Below, one piece after another: positions 25,481 to 32,731 of a stretch of 37,733 nucleotides of DNA. Within the stretch, counting starts at the first letter, position 1. The number at the start of each line of letters is the position of its first letter. The DNA comes from Bacillota bacterium (GTDB lineage: Bacteria; Bacillota; UBA4882; UBA10575). Location: assembly GCA_012735195.1 (NCBI GenBank), contig JAAYIC010000062.1, positions 1-37,733 of the forward strand. Reading direction: 5' to 3'. Under the pieces are notes generated by a model. The model did not search any database and was not told the origin of the DNA. It saw only the letters and a list, made by a program, of their open reading frames with translations. The position numbers and the translations under genes are program-made.

Positions 25481-25849
25481 ATGAATCTACGAAAAATCCA
25501 ACAACTCTTGGCGGCAGAAATCCTATGGGGAGAGGAGATCCTTGACTTAGTTGAGCCCCGTTACGCCTGTGGATCGGACCTGATGAGCGATGTCTTGGCT
25601 TTTACCAAAGAAAAAACCCTCCTTTTAACCGGTCTGACCAATGCCCAAGTGATCCGGACCGCAGAGATGATCGATCTCAGCGGGATTATTTTTGTACGGG
25701 GAAAAAAACCGTCGCAGGAAGTAATTGCCATGGCTCAAGAACGCAATCTGCCGTTGTTAATGACGAAATTACCACTCTATGAAACCTGCGGGATTTTGTA
25801 TTCCGCCGGCTTGGAAGGTTGTAGTGGTTTGCCTTCCCGCAGGAGGTGA
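25481..25849 (+). CDS. DRTGG-domain protein (first copy)
   Basis: A 122-residue protein of the DRTGG type, an alpha/beta domain often found with CBS domains or near HPr-kinase-like proteins. Visible are MSDVLAFTKEKTLLLTGLTN, IIFVRGKKPSQEVIAMA and LPLLMTKLPLYETCGILYSAG. Such small DRTGG proteins recur in pairs in clostridial [FeFe]-hydrogenase sensor clusters, as here with a second copy about 1.8 kb downstream. The ligand is unknown. ATG start behind GAGGTG; a TTG directly before it is a less likely start. The next gene starts 4 bp after the stop. Confidence 0.78.
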   Translation: MNLRKIQQLLAAEILWGEEILDLVEPRYACGSDLMSDVLAFTKEKTLLLTGLTNAQVIRTAEMIDLSGIIFVRGKKPSQEVIAMAQERNLPLLMTKLPLYETCGILYSAGLEGCSGLPSRRR

Positions 25850-25853
25850 AGTC

Positions 25854-26297
25854 ATGACAACCCCCGGGATGGTTTTGCGCTTCTCGGTGGAGGGTGGGGA
25901 TTATGCCGCTGCGGGTGAAGCGGCGAGCAAAATCAAGAAAGCTCTGAGAAAAATAGGGGTGGACGCCGGAGTTATTAGAAGAGTGGCCATCGCTGCTTAC
26001 GAGGCGGAGATGAACATTGTTCTTCACGCCCTCCGTGGACGGCTGATCCTGGAGGTTGCCGAGGACAAGTTACGGGTGATTGCCGAAGATGAAGGGCCGG
26101 GAATTCCCGATGTCAACCTGGCGATGCAAGAGGGCTTTTCCACCGCTTCCGATTTAGCCAGAGAGATGGGTTTTGGCGCCGGGATGGGTTTGCCGAATAT
26201 GAAAAAGTGTTCCGATACGATCACGATTGAAACCACAAAGGACCGGGGAACAAAAGTCGTCATGAATTTTGATATAGATGACGATGGGGTGACGTGA
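25854..26297 (+). CDS. anti-sigma-factor-type ATPase (RsbW/SpoIIAB-like)
   Basis: A 147-residue GHKL ATPase. The N box is AAYEAEMNIVLHA, the G1 box is EDEGPGIPDVNLAM, the G2 region is GFGAGMGLPNMKKCSD, and a DRGTKVVMNF ending matches serine-kinase anti-sigma factors. It lacks any sensor or dimerisation domain, so it is likely a protein Ser/Thr kinase or switch acting on a partner, here probably in the hydrogenase signalling module. ATG with an ideal AGGAGGTGA site; a longer in-frame start upstream overlaps the previous gene and has no site. The stop and the next ATG share one base (TGATG). Confidence 0.82.
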   Translation: MTTPGMVLRFSVEGGDYAAAGEAASKIKKALRKIGVDAGVIRRVAIAAYEAEMNIVLHALRGRLILEVAEDKLRVIAEDEGPGIPDVNLAMQEGFSTASDLAREMGFGAGMGLPNMKKCSDTITIETTKDRGTKVVMNFDIDDDGVT

Positions 26298-27685
26298 TGA
26301 AAACCAGATACCATTCGGTCGTCCTGGATGAAGAGAAGTGCCAAGGTTGTACCAATTGTATTAAGAACTGCCCGACAGAAGCGATCCGGGTCCGGGGAGG
26401 AAAAGCTGTGATCTTAACAGAACGCTGCATCGATTGTGGCGAATGTATCCGGACCTGTGAAAACCATGCGAAAAAAGCCCTCAGTGAGACCCTTGATGAT
26501 CTGAAGAACTTCCGTTACCGGGTGGCCCTGCCTGCCCCCAGCCTGTACGGGCAGTTTAAAAGAGGGGTGATGCCCCGCGCCGTGCTGGCCGCTCTCCGGC
26601 AGATCGGTTTCGATGAAGTTTACGAAGTGGCGGCGGCAGCGGAATTGACCACTTATGCGGTCCGTACCTACCTGGAAGAATACACCGCAGCCAATGACCG
26701 GAGGAACCTGCCTCTAATCTCTTCTTCCTGTCCGGCGGTGGTCCGCCTGATCCAAGTGCGCTTTCCGGGCTTAATCCCCCGGATTATTCCGATTGATCCT
26801 CCTTATGTGACAGCGGCGAAGATCTTCTACCGTGAGCGTTTGCCGGAATTGGATTATCCCCCGGAAGAGATCGGGCTTTTTTTTATCACCCCTTGTCCGG
26901 CTAAAATCACAGAGATCAAAACAGCCGTTCAAGCCGGCTACCATGTGGACGGCGCCATTCCTTTTGTCTCAATCTTTGGCAAACTCCAGGAACAGGTAGA
27001 AGCCGGAGAAAAAATTGACGTTCTCCCCAAAAGCACCGGAGTGGGGATCGGCTGGGCCCGGGCGGGCGGCGAAAGCGTCGCGGTAAAATGGGATAATTCC
27101 TTGTCTGTTGACGGAATTCATCATGTGGCCGCCCTCTTGGAAGAGATTGAAATGGATAAGTTAAATGATATCGATTATATAGAGGCGATGGCCTGTCCGG
27201 AAGGGTGTGTCGGCGGCGCGTTAACGGTGGAGAATCCTTTTGTTGCCCGGGTTAAAATCAGGAAACTGGCGGAAACGGTCAACGACAAGGAATTACCGCC
27301 GGAGGTGGCGGCCTTGGGTGCAGAGCTTTATGCCAAGGGCTTTTTCTACTCAGGACAAGAGTTGCCGGCGATACCAGCTTTGCAGCTTGACAAAGATCTA
27401 GGTGTCGCCATCAAAAAGCTGGAGCAGGTTGAAGGGCTGATGACCAAATTGCCGGGGCTGGATTGCGGGGCATGTGGTTCACCCACCTGCCGTTCGCTGG
27501 CCGAGGATATAGTGCAAGGAAACGCCCAATTATCGGATTGTATCTTTATCCTCCGGGAAGAATTGGAAGAATTGGCCAGTAAATTATTGCTCCTCTCGCA
27601 GAAGCGCCCCCCTGCTTTGGGTAAGACCGGCAGCGAAAAGGAGGTCGCAAAGAGTGAATCTAAAGAAAGTTCTGGAAAAGACTGA
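26297..27685 (+). CDS. sensory-type [FeFe]-hydrogenase (HydS-like)
   Basis: A 462-residue H-cluster protein. An N-terminal 2x[4Fe-4S] ferredoxin domain (CQGCTNCIKNCP, CIDCGECIRTC) leads to the H domain with all four cluster cysteines: C145 (SSSCPAV), C200 (TPCPAK), C300 and C304 (EAMACPEGCVGGAL). A C-terminal Fe-S domain (DCGACGSPTCRSLAED) follows. Catalytic enzymes have a TSCCP loop whose first Cys relays protons; here that position is Ser144. Loss of this Cys is typical of the slow, putatively H2-sensing groups C/D. Neighbouring DRTGG, ATPase and PHP genes fit signalling rather than bulk H2 turnover. The start overlaps the previous stop; the end overlaps the next DRTGG gene. Confidence 0.85.
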   Translation: MKTRYHSVVLDEEKCQGCTNCIKNCPTEAIRVRGGKAVILTERCIDCGECIRTCENHAKKALSETLDDLKNFRYRVALPAPSLYGQFKRGVMPRAVLAALRQIGFDEVYEVAAAAELTTYAVRTYLEEYTAANDRRNLPLISSSCPAVVRLIQVRFPGLIPRIIPIDPPYVTAAKIFYRERLPELDYPPEEIGLFFITPCPAKITEIKTAVQAGYHVDGAIPFVSIFGKLQEQVEAGEKIDVLPKSTGVGIGWARAGGESVAVKWDNSLSVDGIHHVAALLEEIEMDKLNDIDYIEAMACPEGCVGGALTVENPFVARVKIRKLAETVNDKELPPEVAALGAELYAKGFFYSGQELPAIPALQLDKDLGVAIKKLEQVEGLMTKLPGLDCGACGSPTCRSLAEDIVQGNAQLSDCIFILREELEELASKLLLLSQKRPPALGKTGSEKEVAKSESKESSGKD

Positions 27686-27995
27686 GGCACGGATCATCAC
27701 CGGAGAGGGTGAGACGGGCCGGGAATGCCGGGGGTTCTATGTCTCGGATTTATTAAGCGATGTGATGGGACATGCCGGTGAGGGAGAGGTTTGGTTGACC
27801 ATTCAAACCCACAGCAATGTGGTGGCTGTCGCGCTACTTTTAAACCTGGCCGCCGCGCTTTTTACTGCGGGCGCCGGCCCGGATTCCACCACCATCGAAA
27901 AAGCCCGTGCTGAAGGCGTTGTCTTACTTGGCACCTCTCTACCGACTTTTGAAGCGGCGGGCCGTTTATACCGGGCATTAACGGAAGAAGAATGA
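27654..27995 (+). CDS. DRTGG-domain protein (second copy)
   Basis: A 113-residue DRTGG-type protein, distantly similar in layout to the first copy (VSDLLSDVMGHAGEGEVWLT; DSTTIEKARAEGVVLLGTSL; TFEAAGRLYRAL). GTG start after AAGGAGG, lying within the last 32 bases of the hydrogenase gene in another frame. It overlaps the PHP gene by 4 bp, so the order is tightly coupled. Function is unknown; the context suggests a ligand- or protein-binding part of the redox-sensing module. Confidence 0.78.
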   Translation: MNLKKVLEKTEARIITGEGETGRECRGFYVSDLLSDVMGHAGEGEVWLTIQTHSNVVAVALLLNLAAALFTAGAGPDSTTIEKARAEGVVLLGTSLPTFEAAGRLYRALTEEE

Positions 27996-28713
27996 CAAGC
28001 CTGCTCTTTCCTGCGGATCTCCATATCCATACCGCCCTTTCCCCCTGTGCTGAAAGGGAGATGGATCCGCCGCGGGTCTTTGCCCGGGCCCGGGCGGCGG
28101 GGCTTAGGGTAATTGCCATCACCGACCATAACAGCACGGCCAATCTCCCGGCTTTCTTGGCTTCACCCCCAAAAGATCTTTGGGTGATCCCGGGGATGGA
28201 GGTCCAGACTAAAGAAGAGGTGCACATGGTCTGTCTCTTTCCCGGTTTGGAGGAGGCCATGGATTGGGGGGAGTTGGTGAAAAAACACCTGCCGCCGGTG
28301 AATAACCGGCCGGAGTTCTTTGGCGAGCAGACAGTGGTGGATGCGGAGGGAAACAGTATTGGTCAAGAGGAGATTTTGCTGTTGAACTCCGTCTCTCTTA
28401 GCCTGGAGGAAGTGGTGAAGCTGGTAACGGAGAGAAATGGCCTGGTTTATCCGGCCCATTGCCGGCGGCCTTCCTTCAGTATCTATTCGCAGTTGGGGGT
28501 TGTTCCGTCTTGTTTGCCCAAAAAGGTCTTGGAGATCAGTCCGGGAGACAATAGAGCGGTCCTGGAGAAGGAATACCCGGCTACCGGTTTATTTGTTCCT
28601 CCGATGCCCATCGTTTGGCGGAGATTGGCTGGGGGAGGACGATTTTTCCTTTTGCCGGCGCCCGTTGGAGCGAGTTGGTGCGCTGGATGGATCTGTCAAT
28701 CTATAATTATTAA
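27992..28713 (+). CDS. PHP-domain metal-dependent phosphoesterase, frameshifted near the 3' end
   Basis: The first ~198 codons encode a PHP phosphoesterase: the HxH motif in DLHIHTALSPC, TDHNSTANL, a PGMEVQTKEEVHMVCLF strand and VYPAHCRRPSFSIYSQLG. At about 28588 the reading frame leaves homology. The +2 frame from there reads FICSSDAHRLAEIGWGRTIF and on to SIYNY, stop 28711-28713, exactly the expected PHP ending with its metal-binding SDAH. One missing T in the GGTTTAT run would restore it. As written, translation continues out of frame to 28720 with 44 unrelated residues and loses SDAH. Overlaps the DRTGG gene by 4 bp; PHP genes are regular members of such clusters. Confidence 0.8.
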
Positions 28714-28869
28714 TCATTAGCCGTATAGCCTTTATTGTTAACATCTTTCTTACAAAGTGATGACCAGAGTTTAATTGTACCGGCGGGTAAAAAGTGTTAC
28801 TCTGAATAAGAAAACAGATAAAAACGGTAGAATGCAGTAGAAAAAAGGCGACAGGAGGCAAAGAGGGAT

Positions 28870-29367
28870 ATGGCGGCCAGTTCTTGCCGGGCGGCTTCAG
28901 GCGGGTGCGCCGGGAAGTACCGGAAACTCGATGAAATACTGCAAAAGTACAAGGGGGTGCCGGGTGCTTTAATTCCCGTCCTGCACCAGGCACAACTGCT
29001 CTTTGGTTATTTGCCCCATGATGTTCAGGTGCGCATCGCCGAGGAGTTGGACCTGCCTCTAAGCGAGGTTTACGGGGTCAGCAGTTTTTACTCGTTTTTC
29101 TCTCTGAAACCGCGGGGGAAATATACGGTCAGTGTCTGCATGGGCACGGCCTGTTATGTTAAAGGGGCGCCGGCCCTTTTGGAGAAGATTAAAGAGACCT
29201 TACGGATTGAAGATGGTGAAACAACGGAAGACGGCCTGTTTACCCTTGACACCACCAGATGCGTGGGGGCTTGCGGGTTGGCGCCGGTACTCACCATTGG
29301 TGATGACGTTTACGGCCGGCTAACCCCGGAGAAGGTTCCGGAAATTTTAGAACGCTATCGTCGGTAA
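28870..29367 (+). CDS. hydC: HydC/NuoE-type [2Fe-2S] subunit
   Basis: A 165-residue thioredoxin-fold [2Fe-2S] protein of the NuoE/HydC family. The ligand pattern is C90-x4-C95 (VCMGTACYVKG) and C131-x3-C135 (CVGACGLAP), preceded by the family helices (GALIPVLHQAQLLFGYLP, SEVYGVSSFYSFF). With HydB it would pass electrons from NAD(P)H in an electron-bifurcating hydrogenase or similar complex. ATG with ACAGGAGG upstream; there is a 156-bp gap after the PHP gene. The first 15 residues include extra Cys (SSCRAASGGC) that are probably not ligands. Confidence 0.9.
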   Translation: MAASSCRAASGGCAGKYRKLDEILQKYKGVPGALIPVLHQAQLLFGYLPHDVQVRIAEELDLPLSEVYGVSSFYSFFSLKPRGKYTVSVCMGTACYVKGAPALLEKIKETLRIEDGETTEDGLFTLDTTRCVGACGLAPVLTIGDDVYGRLTPEKVPEILERYRR

Positions 29368-29403
29368 TTTTTTTCTGCCTTGCTTTGTGAAAAGAAGCAC
29401 AAA

Positions 29404-29622
29404 CTAAAAAACACGAGCTAAGAGAGGCAAACTAAGAGGCGCAATTGAAGGAGACAAATTAAGAAGCACAAGCCAAGTAAGGAAACTAAGAGAGACAGAC
29501 CAAGAGAGACGAGCCGAAAGAGACAGCGAAGAAGCACAAGCCAAGAAGCATAAATTAAAAGGCATAACCGAAGCATAATCTAAGAAACGCAACCTAAGAA
29601 ACACAAGCCAAGAGGCAGAAAA
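29404..29622 (+). repeat. degenerate ~14-nt purine-rich tandem repeat array
   Basis: About 15 imperfect copies of a unit close to CTAAGARRCACAAG fill nearly the whole gap between hydC and the kinase gene. Examples are CTAAGAGGCGCAA, TTAAGAAGCACAAGC, CTAAGAAACGCAAC and CTAAGAAACACAAGC; unit length varies from 11 to 15. The + strand is very poor in T. No + strand reading frame uses it; a minus-strand frame through it belongs to a shadow of the kinase gene. The array ends only ~5-20 bp before that gene's ribosome site. Confidence 0.85.
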
Positions 29623-29640
29623 TATAGGTGGGAGCCGGTG

Positions 29641-30177
29641 ATGAAGGATCTTGCCCTGCATATTTTGGATCTGGCCCAAAACTCCCTGCGGGCCGGGGCA
29701 CGGTTGATCGAAATTCACCTGGTGGAAGAGGCGGAAAAAGATCTTTTCCGGGTTACGATCGCCGATGACGGGAAGGGGATCCCCGCCGGTAATTTGGAGA
29801 GGGTTCTGGACCCCTTTTATACCACCCGTACCACCCGCCGTGTTGGTTTGGGCCTGCCCCTTTTCGAAGCCGCCGCCCGCAGGAGCGGTGGCGGTCTTAC
29901 GGTAACCTCCACTCCCGGCCGCGGAACCAGGTTGGAGGCCACCTTTCAGCTCCGGAATTGGGACAGGCCGCCCTTGGGGGATATGGCCGAAACCATTTTG
30001 ACCTTGATCGCGGCCAATCCGGATGTGGATTTTCTTTACCGGCAGAAAAGGAACGGGAAGGAATTCACCTTTGATACCAGGCAAATAAAGGCGGTTCTAG
30101 AAGAAGTACCGATTAACCATCCTGAGGTAATCGGATATTTGCGCCGGGAATTACGGGATAACTTGAATGAAGGGTGA
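29641..30177 (+). CDS. histidine-kinase-type ATPase of the hydrogenase cluster
   Basis: A 178-residue GHKL ATPase. The N box is HILDLAQNSLRAGARLIEIHL, the G1 box is IADDGKGIPAGNLERVLDPF, the F/G2 region is FYTTRTTRRVGLGLPLFEAAAR, with a closing STPGRGTRLEATF strand and a ~60-residue C-terminal extension. There is no phosphoacceptor His domain, so it is not a full histidine kinase. Equivalents commonly lie between hydC and hydB in clostridia. ATG start 6 nt after AGGTGGGAG; the GTG just before it is too close to the site. Confidence 0.85.
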   Translation: MKDLALHILDLAQNSLRAGARLIEIHLVEEAEKDLFRVTIADDGKGIPAGNLERVLDPFYTTRTTRRVGLGLPLFEAAARRSGGGLTVTSTPGRGTRLEATFQLRNWDRPPLGDMAETILTLIAANPDVDFLYRQKRNGKEFTFDTRQIKAVLEEVPINHPEVIGYLRRELRDNLNEG

Positions 30178-30230
30178 TCGTTTGCACCCGTTTTGCGCGC
30201 TTAAACACCATAAATGCTACTAAAATACTG

Positions 30231-30268
30231 CTAGACTGCAAGGTTAAGGTTAAGAATGCATAGTCTAG
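30231..30268 (+). promoter_or_regulatory. inverted repeat in the hydB leader
   Basis: CTAGACTGCA (30231-30240) pairs with TGCATAGTCTAG (30257-30268) with a 2-nt bulge, enclosing a loop containing a doubled GGTTAA. It lies ~20 bp before hydB. It has no T-run, so it is more likely a leader structure or protein-binding site than a terminator. The (2Fe-2S) ferredoxin gene often present here in relatives is absent. Confidence 0.45.
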
Positions 30269-30289
30269 ACTCTAGGTGGGGGAAGAGAA

Positions 30290-32095
30290 ATGAAGCTGTT
30301 TCGAGCCCATGTTCTGATTTGCGGGGGAGCCGGTTGTATCTCCTCCGGCTGCCATGCGGTTAAAGAAGAGTTTATCCGCGAATTGCAAGCCCACGGGTTG
30401 GATGATGAGATCCAGTTGATCGAAACCGGCTGTGTCGGCTCGTGTGACCTGGGGCCAATCGTTATCGTCTACCCGGAAGGCGTCTTTTACCAGCACGTTA
30501 CTCCCGGGGATGTACAGGAGATCGTCAGTGAGCATCTGCTGAAAGGGAGATATGTAAAGAAAAAAATGTACCGGCATCCCTCCTCCGGGGAACCGGTCGT
30601 CTCCAGCAGAGAGATGGATTTTTTCCGTCACCAGACACGAATTGCCCTGCGCAATTTGGGATTGATTGATCCGGAGAGTATCGAGGAGTATATTGCCAGG
30701 GACGGCTATTTTGCCTTGGGGAAGGTCTTAAACGGGATGACCCCGGAAGAGGTCATCCAGGAGATCAAAGATTCCGGTCTCCGGGGCCGCGGTGGAGCGG
30801 GTTTTCCGACCGGTTTGAAATGGGAGTTCACGCGAAAGGCCGGTGGCGCGCGCGCGTGTGGGGAGAAATATGTGGTCTGCAACGCCGATGAAGGCGATCC
30901 CGGCGCCTTTATGGACCGTAGTATCCTTGAAGGCGACCCGCATTCGATTATTGAAGCCATGGCTATTGCCGCTTATGCCATCGGCGCCGGTCAGGGCTAT
31001 ATTTACGTGCGTGCCGAATATCCTTTGGCAGTTGCCCGGATGAAACAGGCCATTACAAAAGCACGGGAGTATGGCCTTTTGGGGAAAAATATTATGGGCA
31101 CCGGTTTTTCTTTCGACCTTGAGATCCGTGTCGGCGCCGGGGCTTTTGTTTGTGGTGAAGAAACAGCCCTGATCGCTTCGATCGAGGGCAAGCGGGGCGA
31201 ACCGCGGATGAAGCCGCCGTTCCCCGCTACAGCCGGACTGTGGGGGAAACCTACATTAATAAATAATGTGGAGACCTTTGCCAACATCCCAGTGATTATC
31301 CTCAAAGGGGCCCGGTGGTTTTCCCGGATCGGGACAGAAAAGAGCAAAGGGACAAAGGGCTTTGCCATTGCCGGGAATATAAACAATACCGGCCTTGTGG
31401 AGGTGCCAATGGGGACAACCCTGCGCAAGATCATTTTTGATCTGGGAGGAGGCATCCCTAACGGGAAGAGGTTTAAAGCCGCCCAAACAGGAGGGCCTTC
31501 CGGTGGTTGTTTGACTGAGAAAGATCTGGATACCCCCGTTGATTATGAATCGCTACAGGCCGCCGGTTCGATGATGGGGTCCGGCGGGCTGATTGTGATG
31601 GATGAGGATACCTGTATGGTTGATGTCGCCCGCTTCTTCTTAGAATTTACCCAGGACGAATCCTGCGGCAAGTGCGTCCCCTGCCGGATCGGAACAAAGC
31701 ATATGCTGGAGATTCTGACGCGGATCACGGAAGGCAAGGGCCAAGAGGGCGACCTGGAAACCCTGGAGGAACTGGCGGAGGTAATTGCCTCCTCTTCCCT
31801 CTGTGGCCTCGGCCAGACGGCGCCGAATCCGGTCTTAAGCACGCTGCGGAATTTCCGCGACGAATATGAGGCCCATATCAAAGAGAAGAAATGCCCGGCC
31901 GGTGTTTGCACCGCTTTGAAGCGGTATGAAATCATCCCCGACCTGTGCAAAGGTTGCGGTCTTTGCGCCCGGGTCTGTCCGGTACAGGCGATTGACGGCG
32001 TTCCCAGAGAGCCTTACCGGATTGACCAGGAGATCTGTAGCAAGTGTGGTTTGTGCCTGAGCAAATGCCCGTTTAAAGCGATCGTGACGAAATAA
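30290..32095 (+). CDS. hydB: HydB/NuoF-type NADH- and FMN-binding subunit
   Basis: A 601-residue flavo-iron-sulfur subunit. It has an N-terminal [2Fe-2S] thioredoxin-like domain (CGGAGCISSGC, ETGCVGSCDLGP), the NuoF core with the FMN/NADH loops GRGGAGFPTGLKWEF (from ~166) and CNADEGDPGAFMDRS (from ~197), GAGAFVCGEETALIASIEG, a [4Fe-4S] site ESCGKCVPCRIGTKHMLE, and a C-terminal 2x[4Fe-4S] ferredoxin (CKGCGLCARVCPVQAI, CSKCGLCLSKCPFKAI). It matches HydB of NAD(P)-linked bifurcating hydrogenases. An alternating GC run (30846-30860) encodes an odd GGARACGEKY segment just before the CNADEG loop. No hydA follows. Confidence 0.93.
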   Translation: MKLFRAHVLICGGAGCISSGCHAVKEEFIRELQAHGLDDEIQLIETGCVGSCDLGPIVIVYPEGVFYQHVTPGDVQEIVSEHLLKGRYVKKKMYRHPSSGEPVVSSREMDFFRHQTRIALRNLGLIDPESIEEYIARDGYFALGKVLNGMTPEEVIQEIKDSGLRGRGGAGFPTGLKWEFTRKAGGARACGEKYVVCNADEGDPGAFMDRSILEGDPHSIIEAMAIAAYAIGAGQGYIYVRAEYPLAVARMKQAITKAREYGLLGKNIMGTGFSFDLEIRVGAGAFVCGEETALIASIEGKRGEPRMKPPFPATAGLWGKPTLINNVETFANIPVIILKGARWFSRIGTEKSKGTKGFAIAGNINNTGLVEVPMGTTLRKIIFDLGGGIPNGKRFKAAQTGGPSGGCLTEKDLDTPVDYESLQAAGSMMGSGGLIVMDEDTCMVDVARFFLEFTQDESCGKCVPCRIGTKHMLEILTRITEGKGQEGDLETLEELAEVIASSSLCGLGQTAPNPVLSTLRNFRDEYEAHIKEKKCPAGVCTALKRYEIIPDLCKGCGLCARVCPVQAIDGVPREPYRIDQEICSKCGLCLSKCPFKAIVTK

Positions 32096-32164
32096 TCCTG
32101 CAGACTGCATGGACGGGAGGCTCTCACCTCTTTCTCCGGCTTGTCATATCATGTACCAGAAGAA

Positions 32165-32204
32165 AACCGTCCCGTTCGCGCGCGCGTTTCCTAAAAGGAC
32201 GGTT
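32165..32204 (+). promoter_or_regulatory. hairpin upstream of the GerE-like gene
   Basis: Perfect 8-bp arms AACCGTCC (32165-32172) and GGACGGTT (32197-32204) enclosing a CGCGCGCGCGT run (32177-32187). It ends about 18 bp before the chosen start and has no T-run. A leader structure or operator is possible. Confidence 0.45.
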
Positions 32205-32222
32205 GGAGAGGTGGAAGGGCAG

Positions 32223-32468
32223 ATGGCTCAGTTACCAAACACTCATCGACCCGGTCCTCTTGAACGGTTGAGCCCCAGGGAAAGGGAGATCCTGCCTTTA
32301 GTGGCCGCTGGTAAAGACAACCGCGAAATTGGACAGCTTTTGTTTATTAGTGAAAAAACGGCGAAAAACTATGTCACCAGTATCCGTAAGAAACTTGAGC
32401 TAAAAAACAGGACGCAGATTGCCCTCTTTGCCCTTAAAGAGGGGATTATTAAGTTGGATGATCTTTGA
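32223..32468 (+). CDS. GerE/LuxR-type helix-turn-helix regulator
   Basis: An 81-residue stand-alone LuxR-type DNA-binding protein: LSPREREILPLVAAGKDNREI, then LLFISEKTAKNYVTSIRKKL, closing with ALKEGIIKLDDL. It lacks a receiver or sensor domain. In size and layout it resembles GerE, the late mother-cell regulator of spore-coat genes in Bacillus. Adjacent CAP- and SPOCS-domain genes fit that, but regulation of the hydrogenase cluster is an alternative. The frame is open 38 codons further upstream across a hairpin and a CG run; the ATG here directly follows a GAGAGGTGGAAGGG site and matches family length. Confidence 0.8.
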   Translation: MAQLPNTHRPGPLERLSPREREILPLVAAGKDNREIGQLLFISEKTAKNYVTSIRKKLELKNRTQIALFALKEGIIKLDDL

Positions 32469-32491
32469 GAAATAAGGTTAATAAGAGAGCG

Positions 32492-32507
32492 CCGGGGCCG
32501 GCCCCGG
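32492..32507. repeat. 16-bp perfect GC palindrome
   Basis: CCGGGGCCGGCCCCGG, a perfect palindrome just after the GerE-like gene and 21 bp before a terminator hairpin. Possible structural or binding site; no further support. Confidence 0.4.
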
Positions 32508-32528
32508 GCGACACGGCAGATTACGACT

Positions 32529-32559
32529 TACAGCCCTGATTACCAGGGCTGTATTTATT
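32529..32559 (+). terminator. rho-independent terminator after the GerE-like gene
   Basis: A 10-bp stem TACAGCCCTG/CAGGGCTGTA (32529-32538/32544-32553) with a 5-nt loop and TTTATTTA tail. Confidence 0.8.
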
Positions 32560-32599
32560 TACATAAAGGGTTTTTCCGCCGGACAATGAATTAAAAATG

Positions 32600-32725
32600 T
32601 AACCGAAGTGGTTGCGGGTTGTCTTGAAAAGGAGGTGTACGGGCGGACAACCACCGGTTTCTCCAAACAACGCAGAAACTGTCGTTGCATCTTTCTCACC
32701 GAAGAGGGCAGTAATGAAAGGGGAG
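32600..32725 (+). promoter_or_regulatory. structured leader of the CAP-domain gene (unidentified)
   Basis: GGTTGTC (32617-32623) pairs with GACAACC (32646-32652), placing an AAAAGGAGGTG sequence (32627-32637) in the loop. A second pair CTTTC/GAAAG can form further on. The loop AGGAGGTG has no start codon at a usable distance. I tried to match c-di-AMP, c-di-GMP and other common riboswitch cores and failed. Confidence 0.35.
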
Positions 32726-32731
32726 TATTCG

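Noticed and set aside
28735-28756. Rex-type operator (TTGTTA...TTACAA) before hydC
   Set aside because: Half-site spacing and inner bases do not match the TTGTTAAnnnnTTAACAA form; could be chance in AT-rich DNA.
29404-30084. 226-codon minus-strand reading frame across the purine-rich array and the kinase gene
   Set aside because: It is the mirror of the kinase gene plus T-rich complement of the repeat; the product is low-complexity and the + strand protein has clear ATPase motifs.
32109-32222. 38-residue N-terminal extension of the GerE-like regulator
   Set aside because: It would read through a hairpin and a CG run, has no ribosome site, and relatives start close to the chosen ATG.
32580-32731. 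c-di-AMP or c-di-GMP riboswitch before the CAP gene
   Set aside because: The conserved core sequences I know for these classes are not present.
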